13,761 nucleotides of DNA, taken from positions 1 to 13,761 of the forward strand of contig CALGBT010000489.1 of assembly GCA_937884235.1 (NCBI GenBank), written 5' to 3'. The DNA comes from an uncultured Pseudomonadota bacterium (GTDB lineage: Bacteria; Myxococcota_A; UBA9042; CAIXZC01). The translations under genes were made by a program, and so were the position numbers. Numbering within the stretch: the stretch's first letter is position 1; every line of letters starts with the position of its first letter. The notes under the pieces were generated by a model. The model was not told the DNA's origin. It searched no databases and saw only the letters and a list, made by a program, of their open reading frames with translations. Shown piece by piece: positions 7,375-13,761 of the stretch.

Positions 7375-10053
7375 ATTGCGTATTCCCGCGGCGATGCCGT
7401 TAATGGAAATCTCAAGAGCGTCATCATGGCAGGTGTCGCCCGGCGGAAGTGCGCGGACTCGGCGCAGCATCTCGACCTGCAGCATGTTCAGCGGATACAC
7501 ATAGCTGTTGCGCATCCCGATGGAGTGCTTCAGCAGCGGGAGTTCTGCCAACATCTCGGTTCTTTCCAGCGCGGCCATTACTGCCGACTCGGTGTCCCTC
7601 AGGTCGCGCACCAGCCCATCAGCCACGCTGCGGTTCGCAGGGCTGGCCAGCACATCGGCGTAGTGGGTGTGAATCCGCGCAGATGTCTTGGCCAATACCA
7701 TCTCAACCAGGTTGAGCTGTGTTCGAAAATAGGGCCATTGCCGCGCCATCTCCAGCAGGGTGCCCCGGTCCGGACTGGCCAACGCTTCGTTGAGCGCGCT
7801 GCCCACGCCCAGCCATCCTGGAAGTGCCAGGCGTGACTGCATCCAGGCGAACACCCACGGGATTGCCCGCAGACTCTCTAGCCCCCCTCCCCGACGGCGG
7901 CTGGATGGGCGGCTGCCGACGTTGAGCAATCCCAACTCTGGTTCAGGGGTGGCTTCGCGGAAATAGGACACAAACCGTGGATCGTCCCGCACAACACCCT
8001 GGAAATGAGCGAGGGAAGACGACGCCAGCTGATCCATCAGCTGGGTCCAGTGGGGAGCAGGGGCCGGAGCAGGGAGGGCTGAGGCCTCCGTCACCGCGGT
8101 TGTGTAAAGCTCGAGATTACGGGTGGCAATCTCGGGGATACCGAACTTCGCCTGGATCACCTCGCCCTGTTCAGTGACCCTGATCTCGCCGGAGAGCGTG
8201 CCTGTTGGTTGTGCGAGGATGGCCATGTGGGTTGGCGCACCGCCGCGGCCCACGGTACCTCCGCGGCCGTGAAACAACACCAGCTTGACCCCGTGCCGGG
8301 TGCAAACTGCGGTGAGTGCAACCTGAGCCTGATGCAAGGCCCACGACGCAGCGAGCAACCCGCCACGCTTGGCCGAATCCGAGTATCCGATCATCACCTC
8401 CAAGCGGTTCCCCCGCTGGGTGATGAGCTCTCGGTACTCGGGAATCTCAAGCAGCCGGCCAATGGTGTCAGGCGCACCAGAGAGGTCGGCGGGTGTCTCG
8501 AACAGCGGTACTGCGGGAAGCTCCAGAGTGAGACCGAATTGCTGGGTCAGCAGCTCTACGGCGAGGACGTCCGAAGGCGAACGGGCCATTGAAATCACGT
8601 AGCGGCCCAGCCCCTCAGTTGGGGATTTGGCAGCCGCGGCGATGGAATCCAAAACCTCCTGCGCGGCTTGCGAGGCGAGGGGGCTGCGAGGGATCAGCGG
8701 GCGTTCCCGCTTCCATTCGTCGAGGAGAAACTCCTCGCGCCGGGACTCGCTCCAACCCTGGTATGAACCCAGTCCGTATCGCTGCGAGATGCTATCGAAC
8801 ACCTCGGTGTGGTGCGATGCTTCCTGGCGTAAATCCAGGCGCACCAGCTCCAGCCCAAAGCAGTCCAGTCGGCGGAGCACGTCAAGTAGCCTGCCCCGTG
8901 CGATGATGCCGGCGCCGACCTCCTCAAGAGAGCGCATGATCACCAGCAAAGGCTGCCGCAGCTCGTCGGTGTTGGCGAACGGTCGCTCTGCATCTTCCAT
9001 GGGCATCGGCAGAGGACTCTGTCCATTGAGGATCTGGCTCGCGTGGTCGCGCGTGAGTTCGAGACGATGGAGGATAACTCCCAGCAACGCCCGGTATGGC
9101 TCAGGAGTATCCCCGGTCAGAGCCAGGAGCTCGGGGCTTGCGGGCTTGATCGAGAGCTCGGCGCCGAGGGCATCGACTTCTTTCAGGTAGAGCTGTACGG
9201 CGGCGTTGCGCCCCTCTGCCATCGCTCGAATAGTTACTTCGGCAGTTACGAAGGGATTCCCGTCCCGGTCGCCTCCCATCCAGGAGCCGAACCGGATGGG
9301 GGAGCAGCCCAGCGGCAAGCCCTTGCCCGTGTGTTGCTTGAGAGCCGCGTCGAGGGTGCGCGCAAAGGCAGGGATCGCAGACCAGAGCGATTGCTCGAAT
9401 ACCAGTAATCCACCACGGACTTCTTCGAGGGGAGTCGGACGCCGATGCCGGATCGCATCGGTGAGGTGAATGATCGATATCTGACGCTTCAGATCGTCGC
9501 GGATTTCAGCCTTCCGCGACGGGGCGATGGCCTTGGTTTCGCGCTCTCCCAGCAACTCCTCAATGCGATTGAGGCGCCGCAGAACTGTCCGACGGTTCAC
9601 CTCTGTCGGGTGGGCCGTGAGCACCAACTCGATCCGCAGCCTGGTCACCACGTCATGGAGGTCGGCCGGTGCCACTCCGCGCTGGAGCAAGCGCGGGAAG
9701 GCCTCCTCCAGTGACCCGGCCTGGGAGTCGTGTGCGGCGCTGCTGGAATGCACTCTTCGGCATCGGATCTGGTGGTGCTGCTCAGCAATGTTGGCGAGGG
9801 CGAGAAAGAGGGCCAGGCCGCGGCAGACCTGTCGCTGCGTAGCATTGTCCAGGGATCTGAGATAGTCGACCAGCGCGCCGAAGGCATCATTGTCGTCGGA
9901 CTTAGCGCGCTCAGAGAGTGCCAGGACGCGCCTGATCCGCTGCACTTGCTCTGGCCCCTCCTGCTCCCCAACGACTTCCCACAGCAGATCGCCCAGCAGC
10001 GCAATGTCCTGCTTCAGCGAGTCATGCGGATCGCCCATTGCAGTTCTCCTCAT
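7366..10053 (-). CDS. ppc: Phosphoenolpyruvate carboxylase
   Basis: An 895-residue cytoplasmic enzyme, full length for the family. It carboxylates phosphoenolpyruvate with bicarbonate to give oxaloacetate and phosphate, replenishing the TCA cycle. The motifs occur in order. LTAHPTE (145-151) carries catalytic His148. GSWMGGDRDGNP spans 256-267 and GYSDSAK 556-562. The Gly-rich loop FHGRGGTVGRGG spans 594-605, RVTEQGE 625-631 and RAIPWVFAWMQ 729-739. The protein ends in the family's invariant RNTG. Lys789, Arg848 and Asn893 are candidate equivalents of the aspartate-inhibition residues in the E. coli enzyme. Unusually, the usual acidic residue after GYSDSxK is Arg (AKRGG). The ATG at 10053 overlaps the stop of the upstream lipase gene as ATGA and has AGGAGG 5 bases before it. 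A second ATG at 10038 is also plausible and would give 890 residues. Confidence 0.97.
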   Translation of the reverse strand: MRRTAMGDPHDSLKQDIALLGDLLWEVVGEQEGPEQVQRIRRVLALSERAKSDDNDAFGALVDYLRSLDNATQRQVCRGLALFLALANIAEQHHQIRCRRVHSSSAAHDSQAGSLEEAFPRLLQRGVAPADLHDVVTRLRIELVLTAHPTEVNRRTVLRRLNRIEELLGERETKAIAPSRKAEIRDDLKRQISIIHLTDAIRHRRPTPLEEVRGGLLVFEQSLWSAIPAFARTLDAALKQHTGKGLPLGCSPIRFGSWMGGDRDGNPFVTAEVTIRAMAEGRNAAVQLYLKEVDALGAELSIKPASPELLALTGDTPEPYRALLGVILHRLELTRDHASQILNGQSPLPMPMEDAERPFANTDELRQPLLVIMRSLEEVGAGIIARGRLLDVLRRLDCFGLELVRLDLRQEASHHTEVFDSISQRYGLGSYQGWSESRREEFLLDEWKRERPLIPRSPLASQAAQEVLDSIAAAAKSPTEGLGRYVISMARSPSDVLAVELLTQQFGLTLELPAVPLFETPADLSGAPDTIGRLLEIPEYRELITQRGNRLEVMIGYSDSAKRGGLLAASWALHQAQVALTAVCTRHGVKLVLFHGRGGTVGRGGAPTHMAILAQPTGTLSGEIRVTEQGEVIQAKFGIPEIATRNLELYTTAVTEASALPAPAPAPHWTQLMDQLASSSLAHFQGVVRDDPRFVSYFREATPEPELGLLNVGSRPSSRRRGGGLESLRAIPWVFAWMQSRLALPGWLGVGSALNEALASPDRGTLLEMARQWPYFRTQLNLVEMVLAKTSARIHTHYADVLASPANRSVADGLVRDLRDTESAVMAALERTEMLAELPLLKHSIGMRNSYVYPLNMLQVEMLRRVRALPPGDTCHDDALEISINGIAAGIRNTG

Positions 10054-10064
10054 TCGGCCCTCCT
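10046..10064 (-). promoter_or_regulatory. Two consecutive ribosome binding sites for ppc
   Basis: AGGAGG (10059-10064) lies 5 bases before the ATG at 10053. AGGAG (10046-10050) lies 7 bases before the in-frame ATG at 10038. The first site lies inside the last codons of the lipase gene, consistent with translational coupling. The sequence alone does not settle which start is used. Confidence 0.6.
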
Positions 10065-11255
10065 GCGCAGCCCGGTTCCTACTCTTGAGGAAGGGCAGGG
10101 TTGGAAGCTGGAGCTACGGACCGCCGGGCTGGGCAGGCCACACAAACGGGCCGCGATATCACCCCAAAGGTCGTGGAAGACCTCGGGTGTGAATTTCGCT
10201 CCGCTGCGAAGCCAATCGGTGTGCGAAGCAATCCCCTTCCCCGGGTAGAAGTGCCCGCAGACATCAAGGTGGTCACCCTGGACCAGGCCTGCCACCTCCC
10301 CCCACAGCTGTGAGCGTGAAGGAACCATGCCGTCGGTCAGGCGGTCCAGGCGACGGACATTCCATGCCCGCAGCGCAGCCTGCTCTAGATAGGCTGGAAA
10401 CTCGGGATACGGATAGACAGAGGACTCTCCGTCGGCCACCTTGTAGAGTCCAGAAAACAACGCATATGATGCCGGGAAGTAGAGGTCCCTGGCGTTGCCT
10501 AGAAGGATCTTGAGGGAAGGCGGAGGTACCGCGGTCACGTAGGATAGATACCGAGTGCCCGGATTGTCTACGGCCGCCGCATTGAAGATGTCCATGCCCT
10601 CCGGAGTCACCTGTAGAAGGGCCCCACGGTCAGAAATAATGCTCGAAGCCCAGCGCATCACTTCATCTCTACTCTTCTGATCGAATTCCGCCAGCATCTT
10701 GCGCGCCAGGAAATCGAGGAGGTTGTTGTCCAGCCCCAGCAAGTCGTCCCAGCGCGAGACGAGAGCAAGAAGACGGCCGAGCCAGGCCATGGAGCGCCCC
10801 CCTACGCCTTGCATGCTGACAACCATGAGCAGACTGACAGCAAAGAGCAGGTGCTTGCCGGCCAGACTGGAAAAGAAGGCAGCAACCGGCGTACCAAAGT
10901 GTGGAGTCGCCAGCGTAACCACCGTCTGGATTCTCCGGTGGTAGGCGTCGGCACCGGGGCCCAGAGAAACCCCGGGGGTTGCCAGAAGACGGGCATCAAG
11001 GCCACCGGTGGAATGCCCGACAATATGGATCCGCTCATCAGCTTGCGGGGCTGCTCGGTTGAGAGCATCTGCCAATTTGAGAGCACGCTTGCGAATGGAG
11101 CCGGTGGGCGACGTCGCTGCGGCGACGATCCGAACCTCATGGCCTGCCTGGTGGAAACGGGCATCGAGGAGCTGCTCGACATGGCGGAAATAGCGAATCC
11201 CCCCGAGCTGCGCGAACCCGAAGAACCCTGGAACCAACACGACTACGTGTTTCAT
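10050..11255 (-). CDS. Alpha/beta-hydrolase lipase or esterase
   Basis: A 401-residue protein with the alpha/beta-hydrolase layout. The oxyanion-loop strand VVLVPGFFGF (5-14) comes first, then the nucleophile elbow GHSTGG with Ser82 (80-85). LATPHFGTP (115-123) follows, a segment typical of bacterial triacylglycerol lipases. Likely acid Asp308 lies in LTDGMVPS and likely His329 in GDHLDVCGH. The expected reaction is hydrolysis of carboxylic ester bonds in lipids; the substrate cannot be read from sequence. There is no signal peptide, since the first beta strand begins at residue 4. It is therefore probably cytoplasmic, or membrane-associated through the hydrophobic stretch 136-147. The start at 11255 is supported by the fold, but its ribosome site (AGGA, 3 bases away) is weak. 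The stop overlaps the ppc start (ATGA), making a two-gene operon. The last 25 or so residues look like an unconserved tail. Confidence 0.85.
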   Translation of the reverse strand: MKHVVVLVPGFFGFAQLGGIRYFRHVEQLLDARFHQAGHEVRIVAAATSPTGSIRKRALKLADALNRAAPQADERIHIVGHSTGGLDARLLATPGVSLGPGADAYHRRIQTVVTLATPHFGTPVAAFFSSLAGKHLLFAVSLLMVVSMQGVGGRSMAWLGRLLALVSRWDDLLGLDNNLLDFLARKMLAEFDQKSRDEVMRWASSIISDRGALLQVTPEGMDIFNAAAVDNPGTRYLSYVTAVPPPSLKILLGNARDLYFPASYALFSGLYKVADGESSVYPYPEFPAYLEQAALRAWNVRRLDRLTDGMVPSRSQLWGEVAGLVQGDHLDVCGHFYPGKGIASHTDWLRSGAKFTPEVFHDLWGDIAARLCGLPSPAVRSSSFQPCPSSRVGTGLRRRAE

Positions 11256-11298
11256 TTTCCTACCCCGGACGTGGATGTGAAGCAGGCCTGGCGATAAT

Positions 11299-11330
11299 TG
11301 TGACGGCTCTCTCCTTCTTATCCCGTCACA
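11299..11330. promoter_or_regulatory. Inverted repeat TGTGACGG-N16-CCGTCACA (operator candidate)
   Basis: A perfect 8-base inverted repeat (11299-11306 and 11323-11330) brackets the predicted -10 element of the lipase-ppc promoter. It could be a repressor operator or an RNA hairpin in the leader. It does not fit the CRP site, whose half-sites are 6 bases apart. Confidence 0.4.
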
Positions 11331-11343
11331 GCGACCGGGTCAA
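11315..11343 (-). promoter_or_regulatory. Promoter candidate for the lipase-ppc operon
   Basis: On the minus strand, TTGACC (11343-11338) is a 5/6 match to the -35 box. It is followed after 17 bases by TAAGAA (11320-11315), or after 15 bases by GATAAG. Transcription would start roughly 50-55 bases before the lipase ATG. The -10 region lies within the spacer of an 8-bp inverted repeat, which suggests regulation. Confidence 0.4.
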
Positions 11344-11410
11344 CGGCAAAGGGGTTTGCCGAGGCAATTGCGCTGTGCCCGATGCTTCTCCCTGACGGCC
11401 GCCCCCAGGG

Positions 11411-11448
11411 TGTCATCGTGAGCGGAGCGCAGCGTAGTCGAACGATCT
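11411..11448 (+). repeat. 38-nt TGTCATC...GATCT element, copy 1
   Basis: It begins TGTCATCG and ends TCGAACGATCT. ATCGT (11415-11419) and ACGAT (11442-11446) can pair to form the base of a stem around a GC-rich core (AGCGGAGCGCAGCG). It resembles a short palindromic repeat seen widely between genes in environmental bacterial genomes (TGTCATCCTGAGCG ... CGAAGGATCT). That comparison is from memory. Confidence 0.6.
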
Positions 11449-11660
11449 CCCCGCCCCACCTGTGCCTTGCCGTTGTTCGCCCCACCCATACCCAAACACA
11501 GCACCGCCTGTAAAGGTGGTGCCGTCTTTTATACGGAAACTGCTGGGGGCGATATATTCCGAAATGCGCCATTGATGTTTCTAGTGTGCGCCGCAGGACC
11601 GCATTCAACCGTTGCAATTGGGGGAACGCAATTCTGGCATACTCATTTCTTCAGCCTTAC

Positions 11661-11676
11661 GTGAGGAATTTCTCAC
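11661..11676. other. 16-base near-perfect palindrome
   Basis: GTGAGGAATTTCTCAC is symmetric except for one G-T pair at the sixth position from each end. It sits in the AT-richer centre of the non-coding region, with no gene immediately beside it. An operator or a fortuitous dyad are both possible. Confidence 0.35.
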
Positions 11677-11767
11677 AGCGCTATTGCCTCCAGCCCCTCA
11701 CCCATCGCTTCCATGCTCGGCCATCTTTCTACCCGCGTCATCTCCGAATATCTCGGGTGGTGCCCAA

Positions 11768-11805
11768 AGATCCTTCGCAGGGCTGCGCGCTGCTACGGGA
11801 TGACA
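11768..11805 (-). repeat. 38-nt TGTCATC...GATCT element, copy 2 (inverted)
   Basis: Read on the minus strand it begins TGTCATCC and ends GCGAAGGATCT. It has the same length and ends as the copy at 11411-11448, in opposite orientation, with a diverged core. It lies 28 bases beyond the stop of the phospholipase-like gene, where a hairpin could help end transcription. Confidence 0.55.
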
Positions 11806-11833
11806 TTGAGTCGGTGCGGAGCGTCTCGCTGGG

Positions 11834-13015
11834 CTACTGCGTCTGCGCCAGACCGCTGGAGACAATTGGGTCCTCTTCAGCCGTTCGCCAGGGCAAATCG
11901 GGCCACCAGCGTACCAGCGATGGTGGGGCGGCAATGTCGACGCTTTCACCGGGGCGGGGGATGGCCAGCGGCAAGGCCTTCGGCTGTGCTGCAACGATAA
12001 GCCGCTCCACCGGCTCCGTCCACGCGTGGAGGGCGAGCTCAAAGGTACCCCAGTGGACCGGAATCAGCAGACCCGCTCCCACCTGCCGTGCGGCAGCGAC
12101 AGCTTGCTCGGGGCCTAGATGGAAGTCCGCCCACATGTGGTTGTAGGCTCCCACTTCGACCAATGCTGCATCGAAGGGACCGAGGCGGTGCCCGATTTCG
12201 GGAAATCCATCAAACATCCCGGTGTCGCCCGAGTAGTAGAGGCGATGGACCGTCCCGGCAATAGCGAAGCCAGTCCAGAGCGTGGAGTTGCGGTCGGCCA
12301 TAACCAGGGAGCGGCCGGAGAAGTGGCGGGCCGGTGTCGCCGTTACGGTGAGGGACCCCACCTGGGCCTCATCCCACCAGTCAAGTTCAGTGATCTTGTT
12401 GCCAGGGACCCCCCAGTACTCCAGGTGAGCTCCTACACCCAGAGGAACGATGAAGGCGTTTCCCCGGTCCGAGAGCCGGCGCACAGCTTCCATGTCGAGA
12501 TGGTCGAAGTGGTCGTGAGAGATGAGGACGGCATCGAGTTCTGGCAAATCTTCGAGAGCCAGCGGCGGCTCAAAGAAGCGTCGGGGGCCGGCCCAGGACA
12601 TGGGAGAGCTGCGGGGCGCCCACACCGGGTCGAGGAGCAGGCGACTGCCGTCAATCTCCACCAGGGTCGTGGAGTGCCCCAGCCAGGTAGTTCTGAGGCC
12701 GCTCGCCGGCGGCCCGGCGAAGTCCGTGGCGGCGCGTGGAAGCACCGGTAGCGGCTGCTTCGGAGTGGTGTTGCTGGCGCCGCGAACATACTCGGCAATC
12801 GTCTTGAAGATCTTGGGTTCGACCATGGGGAGAGCGTTTCTGAATTGTCCGTCCCGGTAGTTAGGCGATGCCTCCATTCGAAGAAGCCGATCGCCTCTTG
12901 CCGATGTCCCGGTTGCCACCCAGGTACTGGCCACAAGAAACCCTCCGCCAACGGCAACTATCGCAATGAGCAGGAGCGGAGCCCTGAGCCACCATGACCT
13001 GGGGATGAACTTCAC
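11834..13015 (-). CDS. Membrane-anchored NAPE-PLD-like metallo-beta-lactamase-fold hydrolase
   Basis: A 393-residue protein of the metallo-beta-lactamase superfamily, closest in layout to N-acyl-phosphatidylethanolamine phospholipase D. Family members cleave the phosphodiester of N-acyl-PE at a two-zinc site. Residues 11-35 are a hydrophobic N-terminal anchor, so the domain probably faces the periplasm. Metal ligands are visible as SHDHFDH (His167, His169, Asp171, His172), His231 in TPARHF, Asp264 in YSGDTG and His321 in PVHWGTF. The family blocks TWLGHSTTLVE (110-120), GPRRFFEPPL (143-152) and ELDWWDE (210-216) are also present. The start is GTG at 13015, with AGGGAG 5 bases upstream (13021-13026). 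An ATG 4 bases further upstream is in another frame. A TTGAAA/TACATT promoter precedes it. The exact lipid substrate is not shown by sequence. Other bacterial homologues are annotated only as MBL-fold hydrolases. Confidence 0.88.
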   Translation of the reverse strand: MKFIPRSWWLRAPLLLIAIVAVGGGFLVASTWVATGTSARGDRLLRMEASPNYRDGQFRNALPMVEPKIFKTIAEYVRGASNTTPKQPLPVLPRAATDFAGPPASGLRTTWLGHSTTLVEIDGSRLLLDPVWAPRSSPMSWAGPRRFFEPPLALEDLPELDAVLISHDHFDHLDMEAVRRLSDRGNAFIVPLGVGAHLEYWGVPGNKITELDWWDEAQVGSLTVTATPARHFSGRSLVMADRNSTLWTGFAIAGTVHRLYYSGDTGMFDGFPEIGHRLGPFDAALVEVGAYNHMWADFHLGPEQAVAAARQVGAGLLIPVHWGTFELALHAWTEPVERLIVAAQPKALPLAIPRPGESVDIAAPPSLVRWWPDLPWRTAEEDPIVSSGLAQTQ

Positions 13016-13064
13016 TCATGCTCCCTGGTGTCAGCCCTGGAAGAAGTTCCGGAGCACCTAGGAG

Positions 13065-13093
13065 AATGTAGGCCATTCCGCCGCAGGTTTCAA
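13065..13093 (-). promoter_or_regulatory. Promoter candidate for the NAPE-PLD-like gene
   Basis: On the minus strand, TTGAAA (13093-13088, 5/6 match) is followed after exactly 17 bases by TACATT (13070-13065, 4/6 match). The expected transcription start is about 40-45 bases before the GTG start codon. Confidence 0.45.
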
Positions 13094-13180
13094 CTACGAG
13101 ACGCCTCGTTACTGCGTCAGCCGTCGTCTCCGGTCCATTCCACCCATCCCCGCCTTCTCCTCTGTTCCTGCCCTAGGCTT

Positions 13181-13363
13181 GCCAGGCAGGCAGCGGTACT
13201 CAGCGTAGGCGCCGAAACTGAAGCCAGTCAAAGCGAATACGGGGTCGCCAGGCTTCGGGCGCGTGACGTCCTTGCCCACTGCCTCGACCACGCCGGCGCA
13301 CTCCATCCCCAAGATGTTCTTGCCTTTCTTCGGCTTCGTGATGCCAATGAAGATCCGGTACCT
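13181..13363 (-). pseudogene. Fragment of a medium-chain dehydrogenase / quinone oxidoreductase
   Basis: About 60 residues match the GroES-like substrate-binding domain of zinc-type alcohol dehydrogenases and quinone oxidoreductases. Recognisable blocks are KPKKGKNILGMECAGVVEAV, GKDVTRPKPGDPVFALTG and GAYAEYRCLPG. Intact enzymes are about 320-350 residues. Here the first 40 or so residues (the frame meets TGA at 13367-13369) and the whole NAD(P)-binding Rossmann domain are missing. After CLPG the frame runs into unrelated sequence. No start codon with a ribosome site is present. It is most likely a decayed remnant and not a functional gene. Confidence 0.7.
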
Positions 13364-13425
13364 ACATCATCTCCCAACGGTCTGGTTGGGGCTGGTCGTG
13401 TAGCGGAAGATCGAAATTGCCCCTA

Positions 13426-13749
13426 CTACTGAACAAACATCGGGTTTTCGTAATCGGCTGTAATCTTGTGACCACCGCCGTCTGCGACGACTGCTTTCAC
13501 ATTCCCCGCAGGCCATTCGATGCGGCAGACATCCCACATGTCATTTTTAACCAGTTCAACCTCAGCGATCTCGAAGACCAGCGTACTGTATATGTAGACG
13601 CGTACATTGGCGAAGGAAGGACCGAAGTCGTTGTCTCCCCAGTAGTGCACTCCCACCTTGTAGGTCACATCTTCAGGGATGTTGAGATTGAGAGTCTCTG
13701 GTCCGGCCCCTCTCTGCCAATAAAGAGTGAGACACCTGGGTGAAGTAGT
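13426..13749 (-). pseudogene. C-terminal fragment of a YfaP/DUF2135-like extracellular domain protein
   Basis: The frame encodes about 108 residues ending in TAG at 13426-13428. It includes GPETLNLNIPE, YKVGVHYWGDNDFGPSFANV and RVYIYSTLVFE, then WDVCRIEWPAG. This pattern resembles the beta-sandwich domain (YfaP/DUF2135-like) found at the ends of secreted, often MopE-like, proteins of myxobacteria and relatives. The family assignment is from memory of the motif. An in-frame TAA (13750-13752) lies just upstream and no signal peptide or credible start exists. The gene is therefore either frameshifted or truncated. The window ends 9 bases later, so its upstream part cannot be examined. Confidence 0.5.
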
Positions 13750-13761
13750 TTAGAGTAGAGG

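Larger units (their letters stand above)
11256..11833. other. 578-base non-coding region
   Basis: No convincing gene is seen on either strand between the start of the lipase gene and the end of the phospholipase-like gene. The open frames here lack ribosome sites and recognisable protein content. The stretch contains the lipase promoter, an operator-like repeat, two copies of a 38-nt palindromic element and a 16-base near-palindrome. Its middle (about 11510-11690) is visibly less GC-rich than the flanking genes. Confidence 0.6.

Noticed and set aside
11299..11330. CRP-type binding site (TGTGA...TCACA)
   Set aside because: The half-sites are separated by 22 bases instead of the 6 required.
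11318..11617. Small minus-strand protein in the non-coding gap
   Set aside because: It is Arg/His/Trp-rich with no ribosome site, and it runs through the 38-nt palindromic element, as expected for chance coding.
11612..11643. Plus-strand promoter TTGCAA...CATACT
   Set aside because: The spacer is 20 bases, too long for a good sigma70 promoter, and no plus-strand gene follows.
11467..11664. Small plus-strand protein of about 65 residues in the same gap
   Set aside because: It has only a TTG start, no Shine-Dalgarno sequence and no recognised family.
11411..11805. MITE bounded by the two 38-nt elements
   Set aside because: The outer ends are inverted (TGTCATC/GATGACA), but the flanking bases show no target-site duplication. 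Such elements, as I recall them, also occur singly.

Overview
The window is high-GC and gene-dense. It reads like a fragment of a deltaproteobacterial-type genome (Myxococcota, Bradymonadota or relatives). The main clue is a Cys-rich lipoprotein that combines a MopE-like acidic motif with CxDxNxCTDDxCD repeats. Such proteins are typical of those lineages. This placement is inference from protein style, not from a marker gene.

Left part, plus strand (1-7333). A repeat-rich leader (1-290) is built from TGGAC words that switch to the complementary GTCCA near position 110. It precedes a tight three-gene unit. The first gene encodes an exported Cys-rich lipoprotein (306-2615). The other two are tandem paralogues (2627-4978 and 4988-7333) encoding large secreted modular proteins. 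Intergenic gaps are 11 and 9 bases and every gene has a good ribosome binding site, so one transcript is likely. The paralogues share near-identical ends. Each carries a doubled, gene-specific four-Cys module in the middle. This is the most unusual part of the window and looks like a surface-displayed or fibre-like binding system of unknown target.

Right part, minus strand (7366-13015). A complete phosphoenolpyruvate carboxylase gene (ppc) converges on the secreted-protein operon, with a palindrome over its stop codon. Upstream of ppc, and overlapping it by ATGA, is an alpha/beta-hydrolase lipase or esterase gene. A promoter-like sequence with an 8-bp inverted repeat lies ahead of that pair. 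A 578-base non-coding stretch (11256-11833) follows. It is visibly less GC-rich in the middle and holds two oppositely oriented copies of a 38-nt palindromic element. Next comes a membrane-anchored metallo-beta-lactamase-fold enzyme closely resembling NAPE-hydrolysing phospholipase D, with its own promoter and a GTG start.

Right edge (13016-13761). Two minus-strand remnants are recognisable: a piece of the GroES-like domain of a medium-chain dehydrogenase, and the end of a YfaP/DUF2135-like domain. Both lack the rest of their genes within the window.

No rRNA, tRNA, CRISPR array, transposase or phage structural operon was recognised.
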